DNA of 64,000 bases, from the NCBI RefSeq assembly GCF_021261325.1, contig NZ_JAJSBI010000001.1:744001-808000 (forward strand), written 5' to 3'. The DNA is from Streptomyces guryensis. Its GTDB lineage: Bacteria; Actinomycetota; Actinomycetes; Streptomycetales; Streptomycetaceae. Below, one piece after another: positions 44,847 through 52,553 of the stretch (position 1 is the stretch's first letter; each line of letters starts with the position of its first letter). The position numbers and the translations under genes were made by a program. The notes under the pieces are model-generated. The model was not told the origin of the DNA, made no database searches, and saw only the letters and a list, made by a program, of their open reading frames with translations.

Positions 44847-46043
44847 GTGGATCTTGAGCTTGTGGGGGAGCGGATCCGCCGTGAGCGTGAACGCGCTGGG
44901 TTCAGCCAGCGCGACCTCGCCGCTCGCGCTCACCTCTCCCAGCCAACCTTGACACGCATCGAAAATGGCGCCCGCGCCAACGTGACGCTCGCTGAGCTGG
45001 ATCGCCTCGCAGTTGCCCTGGACATTCCGGTGCGGCTGTTGACCAGCGGAGATCCTGTACGCAGCAGAGTGCGCATCGCGGCCAGGGTCAACGACGTGGT
45101 GACCGAGGAGCGTGAGGAGGCCCTGCGGCACACCCTGGAAGTGCTTGAGCTGGATGCTCGTCTGGACAAGCTAGGGCCCGCGGCCACCCAGCAGCGCAAG
45201 CCGGATGGCTTTTTGCCCGTGCCGGATGAGCGCCTGCCGCGGGAGCAGCAGGCGAAGGAACTGGCGCAGTGCGTTCGGGTGGCTCTCAACCTCGGCAGTG
45301 CGCCCATCGCTGACGTGGATGAGCTGATCGAGCAACTCACCGGCGTAGACACAGCAGTGCTGCAGCTGCCCAGGACGACGGACGGATTCACCGCCACAGA
45401 TCCAGAGCGTGAGACCACACTCATCGCTGTGCGTGCCTGCGACGTCCCAGAACGTCAGCGGTTCAGTTTCGCTCACGAGCTTGGGCACCTGCTGTGGAAC
45501 GACGGTGCCCAAGTGCACGAGCTGGATGACGGGCGAACGCCCGGGGAGCGGCGGTGTGATGCCTTCGCCCGCCACCTCTTGGCGCCGGAGGAAGGAATTA
45601 ACACATGGCTATCCGCCGCTAGGCTGTCTGAAAAGGGCAGTATAAACGAGCGTACGGTAGCGCTCCTGGCCCGCCACTTCCGAGTCAGCTTCGTCGTGAT
45701 TCTCATCCAGCTTGAATTGATGTCGCTGATCACGGAAATCCAGAAGAAGGAACTTCGCGGGCCGACCGGCGCCCAGCTGGCGCAGCGGTATGGCTGGGGG
45801 CCGGCATACAAGCAAGAACAGCAGGCTGCCGAAGCGGTAAGGGCTCCTCGGCGTATCCTGGAGCGCGCGGTCGAAGCATACCGTCGGAATATGATTGGAG
45901 TCCGCGCTCTGGCTATGCTTGAAGGGCGTCGTCCGGAAGAGGTCGAAGCCGGACTCAGGGAAGCTGGCATAGTTCCCAGCCCTCCGAGTCCAAAGCGCGC
46001 TAATCTCTCGCGGTTGGTCGCCCGCGGCTTGGCGAAGGACTAG
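44847..46043 (+). CDS. XRE regulator fused to ImmA/IrrE metallopeptidase
   Basis: 398 residues. The helix-turn-helix is at about 4-60 (ERIRRERERAGFSQRDLAAR, LSQPTLTRIENGARANVTL). A linker follows, then an ImmA/IrrE-type zinc protease domain with FAHELGHLLWND (HExxH-type, His210-Glu211, His214) and the downstream Glu/Asp-rich CDAFARHLLAPEE. In ICEBs1, ImmA cleaves the repressor ImmR; fused forms act as antitoxin-like regulators. A strong AAGGAGG site precedes the GTG. The PIN-domain gene 37 bases downstream suggests a toxin-antitoxin-like pair. Confidence 0.87.
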   Translation: MDLELVGERIRRERERAGFSQRDLAARAHLSQPTLTRIENGARANVTLAELDRLAVALDIPVRLLTSGDPVRSRVRIAARVNDVVTEEREEALRHTLEVLELDARLDKLGPAATQQRKPDGFLPVPDERLPREQQAKELAQCVRVALNLGSAPIADVDELIEQLTGVDTAVLQLPRTTDGFTATDPERETTLIAVRACDVPERQRFSFAHELGHLLWNDGAQVHELDDGRTPGERRCDAFARHLLAPEEGINTWLSAARLSEKGSINERTVALLARHFRVSFVVILIQLELMSLITEIQKKELRGPTGAQLAQRYGWGPAYKQEQQAAEAVRAPRRILERAVEAYRRNMIGVRALAMLEGRRPEEVEAGLREAGIVPSPPSPKRANLSRLVARGLAKD

Positions 46044-46080
46044 TAGAGTAGTCCAGACGGAGGCGTCGAAGGGGTGGGGC

Positions 46081-46740
46081 TTGCCCGAGGAGCGGATAGA
46101 GGCATCCGGTGAGGACGCTTCACTGGAGCAACAGGAACCGGTCTGCATTCTGGACGCGGTCATCTGCGTGCACTTCGTCGGCGCAAACCTCCAGCGCCTC
46201 CTGGTGGACGTCCTGCAGAAGGCCGACCTCGTGCTCCTCGTGCCACAAGAAGTCTGCGACGAAGTCGCACGTAAAGACCGGAAGTACAAGGGGATCAAGC
46301 TCAGATGGGCCCGCTTCACGAACAGTGACTGCGTCAGGGTGCTGCCGGCGCTCCAAGCCCAGTCAGCACCCGACCGCGTGGTTGAGGTCTTCGTGGAAGT
46401 GCGAGGTCGTCAACTCGAAGATGCCCTGCGGGAGTCGAAGGATCTCGGCGAAGCAGTCGTCGTAGCCCACGGAGTGCACTACCAGGACCAGGGTCACGAG
46501 GTCCTGGTCGCCATCGATGACCAGGGCGGCCAGGCCCTCGCGGCAGACCGCGATCTCCAGATCATCACCGTCGAGGATGTTCTGGAAATGGCTGTCGAAT
46601 TCGGAAAATTCCCCACCGAGGGTGACCTCAAGAAGATCTACGAAAAGCTTCGTAAATTCGGCGACGGGCTGCCACCCTACGGGTACACGTCACTGTCCGT
46701 CCGTTTCAAGGAATGGCTGGCCCGTAAGTCGGAGGGGTAG
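46081..46740 (+). CDS. PIN-domain-like protein, partner of the XRE-ImmA protein
   Basis: 219 residues, TTG start with a G-rich ribosome site. After a 20-residue acidic N-terminus the PIN pattern appears: Asp in CILDAVICVHFV, Glu in LVPQEVCDEVARK, the acid pair in DLGEAVVVAHG and the Asp pair in LAADRDLQIITVEDVL. PIN domains are metal-dependent ribonucleases and common VapC-type toxins. A basic helical tail follows (FPTEGDLKKIYEKLRKFGDG). It is cotranscribed with the XRE-ImmA gene, which would be its regulator or antitoxin. Confidence 0.78.
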   Translation: MPEERIEASGEDASLEQQEPVCILDAVICVHFVGANLQRLLVDVLQKADLVLLVPQEVCDEVARKDRKYKGIKLRWARFTNSDCVRVLPALQAQSAPDRVVEVFVEVRGRQLEDALRESKDLGEAVVVAHGVHYQDQGHEVLVAIDDQGGQALAADRDLQIITVEDVLEMAVEFGKFPTEGDLKKIYEKLRKFGDGLPPYGYTSLSVRFKEWLARKSEG

Positions 46741-47061
46741 TGGCAGGCCCGGTTCCACTCCGTTACTCGCCTTCATCGCATCAACGAAGCAATTACTCCG
46801 TCCCCATTATCTCATGTGTGCGCCGGACAAGTGACAGATGATTGGCTCAACTGAGGGCCAGGGCAATTCGCCCAATGCCTCCCGATTCCGGTGGCGCTCA
46901 GCACTCGTGGGAAGCGACCTGCCAGCCCTGTGACCCTCGGTGGGATCCAGGTTGTCAGTGGGCGTCAGTACGATCTCGGGAGACGAGCCACATGCCCTTC
47001 GTGATCAAGGAGCATGCGGACGGCCGACACTGCAGTACCGCGTTTCGGTAAGGGGCAGGAC
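46741..47061. other. Intergenic, no gene recognised
   Basis: About 320 bases with local AT-rich patches (near 46780-46830). No conserved coding signal. It probably contains the promoter of the CoiA-like gene. Confidence 0.4.
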
Positions 47062-48537
47062 ATGACTTTCGACACGAGGTTGATTCAGACAGCAGTCCTG
47101 GGTGATCCCGACTCAGACGAGCCGGTGATCTGTCCAGAGGACCCGATCGAACTGGACATCTTCAAGGAGGAGACGCAAGGGGCCACATTCTGGTGCAGCC
47201 CCTTGTTGGGGGGATGCGGCCGGCAGCTGGGGACACGGAGATGCGTTACCCGCGCGTCCCACTTCTTCCATCTTCACGATCCGGAGGGTGTGCAGTCTGA
47301 TTGCACCCGGCGTACACGGGGCGGAGGTATCGGCAGCGCCGATCACCTCTTCGTCAAGAGCGCGATGCAGAGGATGTTCCACCGCCAGGGACTGGAGCCG
47401 CGGTACCGGTTCGTAAGCCTTGATGACGCACCGGTCGGCTCGGTGGTGGACATCGAGCTCAACGGCCACAAACTACGCGTTCACATGAACAAGGACGTCC
47501 CTATCGATTGGAAAGCGGTCGGGACTGGTGAACTCATCCTGGGGCCCGGAGTCCAGATCAGCGACGACCTGCTGCAGGTGCTGCGGTATGTCAACCGCGT
47601 GAAGTTCAGGAGCGAGGGCCGTCGACGGATCATGGTCATCGGTACACAAGTCGCAGGGGAAGCCACGACCTGGGGCATCGATCCATCAGACTGCAAAATC
47701 GCAGATGACGGCTGGCTCGTGACACCCGTCGTGGAACGAGTCTGGAACACCGAGGGCCACGACCCCGCACGGCTGCAGGACGTGTGCAGGAGAGCAGGCG
47801 ATGAAACGGCATCCGAAGCTTCGCCGCAGATCGGGGAGCTGATCCGCCTGATCAAGTTGGACATGCATGCCGGGCTGACAGGCTCAGTCCAGAGCCTGTG
47901 TGCACAGGCCGAGCAAGAGATCAGTAGATGTCGGGGTACAGCCCTCAGCCGGCTGAGCGCGGTGCTAGCGGAGGCCCATGACTGGCACAACGGACAGGAC
48001 CGTGATCGGCAACGCCTCTTCACCCTCCTCGGCAAGGCTCAGCGAAACCGCGACGTTACCCAGACACGCGCTCTGGTCGCCCGGGCAGAAAAGCTCCTCA
48101 AGCGGGGCACGCCAGCCTCACAGGCAGAAAAGGACCTCCTGGCGTCCGCGCGGCGAATGATGGCGACACCTGCTCCGGTGCCAACGCCCAGGCCTCCCAC
48201 TCCGTCTCACACGGTCAACATTCAGCCGCAACCCCAACCCGAGCACCAGGCGCCGGCAGACCGTTCACGGCAAAAGCAGCGGGCTGAGCGCGAAGACCTG
48301 ACGAAAGCCAAGGAAATTATCGTTCGTCTGCGCAACAGGAGACTGTCTGACAAAGAACGGCTGGACCTCCTTACCCGACTGGTCTCGTTGGAGGAGACCG
48401 TCGGCCACCGTTTCTCCGTCCGCGAGCGACATGACGTACAGCGCTGGAAGAGGAGGTTTCCCTCCCTACGCGATAGTGCCGCAGCGACAGTCGTTACTGA
48501 AAGTGATGTACCGGGGGTCGCTGCCATGTCCGAGTGA
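47062..48537 (+). CDS. CoiA-like zinc-finger protein of unknown function
   Basis: 491 residues from the ATG at 47062 (AGGGGCAGGA upstream); ATG 47014 is less likely. The N-terminus has a Cys/His cluster FWCSPLLGGCGRQL, RCVTRASHFFHLHDPEGV and QSDCTRR, followed by GSADHLFVKSAMQRMF and VVDIELNGHKLRVHM. The order Cys-Cys, ASHFxH, Cys, SAxHxxxK, then an acidic strand resembles competence protein CoiA-like nucleases. The C-terminal half is charged and helical with a Pro-rich linker (about 375-415). CoiA-type proteins appear in defence islands as putative nucleases; the role here is inferred. Confidence 0.6.
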   Translation: MTFDTRLIQTAVLGDPDSDEPVICPEDPIELDIFKEETQGATFWCSPLLGGCGRQLGTRRCVTRASHFFHLHDPEGVQSDCTRRTRGGGIGSADHLFVKSAMQRMFHRQGLEPRYRFVSLDDAPVGSVVDIELNGHKLRVHMNKDVPIDWKAVGTGELILGPGVQISDDLLQVLRYVNRVKFRSEGRRRIMVIGTQVAGEATTWGIDPSDCKIADDGWLVTPVVERVWNTEGHDPARLQDVCRRAGDETASEASPQIGELIRLIKLDMHAGLTGSVQSLCAQAEQEISRCRGTALSRLSAVLAEAHDWHNGQDRDRQRLFTLLGKAQRNRDVTQTRALVARAEKLLKRGTPASQAEKDLLASARRMMATPAPVPTPRPPTPSHTVNIQPQPQPEHQAPADRSRQKQRAEREDLTKAKEIIVRLRNRRLSDKERLDLLTRLVSLEETVGHRFSVRERHDVQRWKRRFPSLRDSAAATVVTESDVPGVAAMSE

Positions 48538-48640
48538 TGGTGCACCTACTCCGGGAGAATTTGCCCTTCCCTGTTCTCCGGAGCGAGGTAAAGAGCGATG
48601 CCCGTCATGAAACTTCTGTCTCTCGCGGTTTGAGGTCGGG

Positions 48641-48784
48641 CGGGTAGCATTTGCGCGGAGCCAGGTGTCGAGGGCGAGGGCGACGATGTCTCCGTGCGGT
48701 ACGCCCGTAGCGGCGGATCCGGCGCTGGAGCTGGAGGACTTCGGGGACGGCGTGGTTGAACTGTCCGCGTTTGGTGTGCCGGTT
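48641..48784 (-). pseudogene. Truncated, frameshifted copy of the small partition gene at 61112
   Basis: This stretch repeats 61148-61303 almost base for base, in the same orientation, with an 11-base deletion near 48706 plus one base lost near the 3' end. It encodes NRHTKRGQFNHAVPEVLQLQ and RRIRRY in one frame, then GVPHGDIVALALDTWLRA in another. The first 40 or so codons of the intact gene are missing. It lies at the left end of a 12.5-kb block of defence genes whose right end carries the intact copy. Confidence 0.85.
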
Positions 48785-48969
48785 TGCTCCAAGAGTCACT
48801 GATGGGCGCCGGGGTGAGTACGGAGCGCGGGCGTAAAGACCACTGCCGTGTTGCTCAGTCACCGCGCGCAGCCAGCTTCGGGGGGTTGCGCAGTGTCCGC
48901 CGGCCCCAGACGCTGTCCTAGCTGGACATACCTCGGACCGCAGGGGAGACGCCTTGGAAGAAAAAGAAG

Positions 48970-49006
48970 AAAGGGGCAGTGGCCGCGGAACGGCGAGTGC
49001 CCCTTT
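48970..49006. terminator. Hairpin upstream of HEPN-motif gene
   Basis: AAAGGGGCA (48970-48978) pairs exactly with TGCCCCTTT (48998-49006) around a 19-base GC-rich loop that can pair further. It could terminate transcripts from the left or act in the leader of the gene at 49081. Confidence 0.55.
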
Positions 49007-49080
49007 AAGTCTGCAGCCAATGTAGCACGGACTCTGCTAGATGAGCAGGGCGCAGTGTGGTGATCGGCTAGGGTGCTGCG

Positions 49081-50715
49081 ATGGCATCGCCCCCTACTTC
49101 GGAGCCCTACGCCCGGCACGTGTTAGCTCGGATGGCGGACTACTTCACTGACGAAGGCACACCATGGGCGCGTCGGCTGTGGGACATAGGATCCGTGCTG
49201 GCTCTGGAAGAACTGTGGGAGGCGGGCTACTGGCAAGCCCACGGGGTGCTCTCACAGACCGCCTGTGACTGGCAACGTAATGAGCTCAACGCCTTGATCG
49301 GCCCCGATCGAGGCCTTGGCGACAGGGAGCTGCGCAAGGAGCTCACCGAGCTGCTGAAAAAGCCGCTGCCGGATCCGAGCCCCACCCGCCGCCGACTCAA
49401 GGAGATCATCGGCCACGTGCGGGCCGGCTACCTGGAACGCTGGGCAGCCGCCGTAAATGTTCCTATCGAGGAGCGCGTCAAGCCGGAGCGCTACTCCCGC
49501 ACTGTCGCCTCTCACCTCCTGGACCTGGGATATAGCGCCAGCCACCTGAAGGCATGGGCGAACGATCTTTATCAGGCTCGCGCAACCACGGCAGACATCG
49601 CAGACAGCTCCGCAGAACTCGCCAGGACCCCGGCCAGCATGTTCGAGGTGCTGGTGGTGCTGGAGAAGGTGCCCCGGCGGGAGCTGGCAGAGCCGCTTGA
49701 GAACTGGCTGGACAAAGGCAAGGTCGTGAGCTGGTTGCGCGAGCACGGGCACGACACATCGGGTGTCCGCCCCGGAGGCGGGTTCATCTACCAGGTCCAG
49801 GCCCGCGACCCCTTCAGCGCCGCCGAGCAGGCACGGCAGCTGGTGGAGCGCATGACCGCACGCGCCCAGTTCCTGCGCAGGGACCGGGGCGGTGTAGAGC
49901 CTCTCCCGTACATCTGGGTCGCACGCCACGCGAAGCCTGTCCCGCTCGAACCCCCGGCTCGGGGCGCGGATGTCCTGACCCTCGTCAACGAGGGACACCT
50001 CTACCGAATCTCAAGCCAGCGCAGCCGGATCGACGATGCGCTGGAGCTCGCGGCCGCGGTCAACCGTGGTCCGATGGCTCCGGCTGTCGCCGGGGCCTGG
50101 GCCGCTGTGGAATCGCTGCTTTCGCATCCGGACGATCCCAAGGAGAACGAGCGCTCGGGCAAAGCGGTGGCAGCCGACCGGATGGCGGCTATCATCGCCT
50201 GCTCTTGGCCCCGCGCCGAGCTCACCGCCCTCGCACACCGACACAAGCCCCGGCAAGCAGATGACCTCACCCGCGCAATCGCGGCCTGCACGACGAATCA
50301 GGAACGCGCCAGGCTGGTAGCCGAGGCATTGCGTACCAAAGGAGCCGGGGCACTTGACTTCACCCGGACGCCCACCAAATACTCCGACAATCCCGCTGCC
50401 CAGCGCATGGCCGACCTGGTCCAAGACCCCCGACCAGTTCTGAACGACGTCGCGGGAGCCTTTCGGATCGCGCTGCGACGCCTGTACCGCACCCGGAACA
50501 TCATCCTGCACGGCGGTGCCACCCAGGGCGTGGCGCTAGAGGCGTCGCTTCGCACAGCCGCGCCGCTCGTAGGCGCAGGCCTGGACCGTATCGTGCACGC
50601 TGCGTACGCCGAGGACCTCCCCCCTCTAGACCTTGCGGCCCGGGCCGAGGTCGCCCTCCAGCTCGTCAACGGCGAAACCAGACTCTCCGTAGTCGATCTG
50701 CTGGAACCTGTCTGA
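49081..50715 (+). CDS. Large protein with C-terminal HEPN-type motif, candidate defence RNase
   Basis: 544 residues, helical, no signal peptide. The C-terminal region (about 440-540) reads FRIALRRLYRTRNIILHGGA with the HEPN ribonuclease motif Arg-x4-His (RNIILH, about 472-477) and continues as a helical bundle (LRTAAPLVGAGLDRIVHAAY). This resembles ApeA-type HEPN domains. The N-terminal 400 residues show no recognised domain and may be the sensor. It is a single gene bounded by a hairpin at 48970 and a strong terminator at 50846, consistent with a one-gene abortive-infection system. Confidence 0.62.
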   Translation: MASPPTSEPYARHVLARMADYFTDEGTPWARRLWDIGSVLALEELWEAGYWQAHGVLSQTACDWQRNELNALIGPDRGLGDRELRKELTELLKKPLPDPSPTRRRLKEIIGHVRAGYLERWAAAVNVPIEERVKPERYSRTVASHLLDLGYSASHLKAWANDLYQARATTADIADSSAELARTPASMFEVLVVLEKVPRRELAEPLENWLDKGKVVSWLREHGHDTSGVRPGGGFIYQVQARDPFSAAEQARQLVERMTARAQFLRRDRGGVEPLPYIWVARHAKPVPLEPPARGADVLTLVNEGHLYRISSQRSRIDDALELAAAVNRGPMAPAVAGAWAAVESLLSHPDDPKENERSGKAVAADRMAAIIACSWPRAELTALAHRHKPRQADDLTRAIAACTTNQERARLVAEALRTKGAGALDFTRTPTKYSDNPAAQRMADLVQDPRPVLNDVAGAFRIALRRLYRTRNIILHGGATQGVALEASLRTAAPLVGAGLDRIVHAAYAEDLPPLDLAARAEVALQLVNGETRLSVVDLLEPV

Positions 50716-50845
50716 ACATACTGGCCGTCGGCGGTCACGCTCATGACCTGAGTAGGCCAGACAGTGAGAGAACTGGCCGCCGATGCTGAGGTATTTCGTC
50801 AGCTGCTTAAGCCGACTCCCTCGTGAGCCGATCCCGGCAACAGGT

Positions 50846-50877
50846 GCGACGGCCGCTCTGCGGAGAGCGGCCGTCGC
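50846..50877. terminator. Bidirectional terminator between convergent genes
   Basis: A perfect 14-bp stem GCGACGGCCGCTCT (50846-50859) with its complement (50864-50877) and a 4-base GCGG loop. It lies between the convergent HEPN-motif gene and the small membrane-protein gene. Confidence 0.85.
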
Positions 50878-50883
50878 GTATGG

Positions 50884-51060
50884 CTATCGCCTCTGCTCGA
50901 AAAGGACGAGGAAGGGGGAGACGTACCCCGAGGCCTCCAGCGGGGTGGTGTGCCCCATGATGATCAGTAGGACTCCGGCCAGCAGCGCGCTGCTGTACAT
51001 GTAGAGGATCGCCGGATCGGTTCCGTGATTGCCTTCGGCAGTGGTGCCGCTATCGGACAT
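50884..51060 (-). CDS. Small single-span membrane protein
   Basis: 58 residues from the ATG at 51060. A polar N-terminus (MSDSGTTAEGNHGTD) is followed by one hydrophobic segment ILYMYSSALLAGVLLIIMG and a short tail. GGAG lies about 10 bases upstream. It is the second gene of the minus-strand unit beginning with the type IV nuclease at 52085 (122-base gap) and ends right at the strong terminator. It could anchor or modulate the nuclease, or be unrelated. Short length limits certainty. Confidence 0.5.
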   Translation of the reverse strand: MSDSGTTAEGNHGTDPAILYMYSSALLAGVLLIIMGHTTPLEASGYVSPFLVLFEQRR

Positions 51061-51182
51061 ACTGGAGAAGCTCCTGTTCAATGCTGGACATGGGTGCGGT
51101 TACTCACAGCGCCTAGGAACCCTGTGAGACCGGGAGGGCGGTCGGGATGGCGTCGCATGCCTGTGCGGTGTCATCCCGACCG

Positions 51183-52085
51183 TCAGTCATGGGTCGATAC
51201 GAAACCTCCGTCTTCGCGTGGCCATACGACCTCGATGCACAGGGACGCGCAGAGATCGAGCAGGTCCTCTCGCGGCTGCGAGGGCAGGAGTACAGCGAGG
51301 GTCGGCGTGGGGTTGAAGAACCGCCGGAAGTCCAGCAGCTTCCCGATCGCCTCACGGACAGCAGCCCGGGTTGCGCTCCCCTTCGCCTCGATCAACCGGT
51401 TCTCCGTGGAGTCGAGCAGATCCACCCTGTAGGGCGTGGTCTCGCCGGCCAGTGTCAGCTGAGCTTGGGTCAGGCTGCGCCCCGATGCCCGCAGATGCGC
51501 GGCGTAGCTTTCCACCAGCTGTGCTTCGGTGTGCGCACGCGACGGACGTATCTCCGAGGTGTGCCTGGATTGGTAAGTCGGCTGCAGTTCGACGATGCGC
51601 ACCGTTGTCGCTGGTGTCCTGGGGAGCTGCGGGCCTCCATCGGCGATCGCGCCGATGGGCCGAAGCCGAAAGATGATCACGTTGCGGTTGGTGCCGTCCT
51701 CGTCCGGGGCGTCTGCGGAGTAGTACGGCGTCTCGTCGTCCAGGCGGAAGCGTCCCAAGTGGCGATACAGCGGAGCCCCACCGGTAGGCCGATTCGGGAG
51801 CCGGTGAAACACGTGCAGCGTGCGGTTGTCTTCTTGGTGGCGTAGGAGGGAGCGGTTCCCCTGTGTCATCGTCTGGTTGCCACGGGCGCCCTGCCCCATG
51901 AAGTGGAAGGTCCCGTCGTCGCCCCACCCCGTGTAGTCCGAGGCGGGGGAACTGTCCATGGTGAAAAGCATGACCATCCGCGACGCAGAGGAGGGAGCGA
52001 TGCCTCCCTGTGGGGTCCCGCCGAAACGCCGGTGCAGCTCGCGCCGCGTCAGTTCCTCGCCCACTACCAGCTCTGTATCGGTCAT
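51183..52085 (-). CDS. Type IV restriction-like endonuclease (SRA-like/YDG plus PD-(D/E)XK)
   Basis: 300 residues. The N-terminal half (about 5-130) matches the SRA-like domain of McrA-type enzymes: RRELHRRFGGTPQGGIAPSS, MVMLFTMDSSPASDYTGWGD, DGTFHFMGQGARGNQTMTQG, then NRSLLRHQEDNRTLHVF. The C-terminal part (about 190-290) has a PD-(D/E)XK core with Asp in YRVDLLD and Glu-x-Lys in RLIEAKG. Such proteins cut DNA carrying modified bases (methyl, hydroxymethyl or phosphorothioate). GGGAGGTGAG precedes the ATG. An inverted repeat upstream at 52115 may be its operator. Confidence 0.78.
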   Translation of the reverse strand: MTDTELVVGEELTRRELHRRFGGTPQGGIAPSSASRMVMLFTMDSSPASDYTGWGDDGTFHFMGQGARGNQTMTQGNRSLLRHQEDNRTLHVFHRLPNRPTGGAPLYRHLGRFRLDDETPYYSADAPDEDGTNRNVIIFRLRPIGAIADGGPQLPRTPATTVRIVELQPTYQSRHTSEIRPSRAHTEAQLVESYAAHLRASGRSLTQAQLTLAGETTPYRVDLLDSTENRLIEAKGSATRAAVREAIGKLLDFRRFFNPTPTLAVLLPSQPREDLLDLCASLCIEVVWPREDGGFVSTHD

Positions 52086-52114
52086 GCCCTCACCTCCCAG
52101 TACAGAGGGTAACT

Positions 52115-52142
52115 AAACCAGGTTGGTATTCGACCCTGGTTT
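52115..52142. promoter_or_regulatory. Inverted repeat upstream of type IV nuclease
   Basis: AAACCAGG (52115-52122) and CCTGGTTT (52135-52142), a perfect 8-bp repeat with a 12-base spacer, 30-57 bases before the start codon on the minus strand. Candidate operator. Confidence 0.5.
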
Positions 52143-52553
52143 GCGTAGCAGGAAGCTCACAGGAGGCTCATTCCAGTCGATGATTTATGGATTAATGCGG
52201 ACGAAAGGTGCAATCATGTGCTCCTGCTAGTTATCTATTTGTTATATTCCGTCGCGGTCGGCTGGCTTCGCGTCGCCGCGTGGACCCGGTGGGGGCGTGT
52301 GGTTGCGCTCGGGTGGACGGGTTCGATGGGGCAAGTGGCTGATTAATGGGCGTGGACTACCGATCGAACAACGTGATCATGACATTCCCGAGAAGTGATG
52401 TAGGCCTCAACTCATGTGGTCTGTCCTGTATTCAGTGCACCGATAGCCTCGATGGGGCACACGCCGCTGTTGGCCAGCACCCTGCCGTATCGAGCCGGGG
52501 AGGCCTAGCGACAGGGCTGCTGGCGAAGGCCACGGCCGGGGGGAGAGAGACCT
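52143..52553. other. AT-rich intergenic region between type IV nuclease and Wadjet operon
   Basis: No gene was recognised. The part around 52180-52250 (TTATCTATTTGTTATATTCC) is strikingly AT-rich for this genome. It probably holds divergent promoters for the nuclease and the Wadjet-like operon. Confidence 0.5.
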
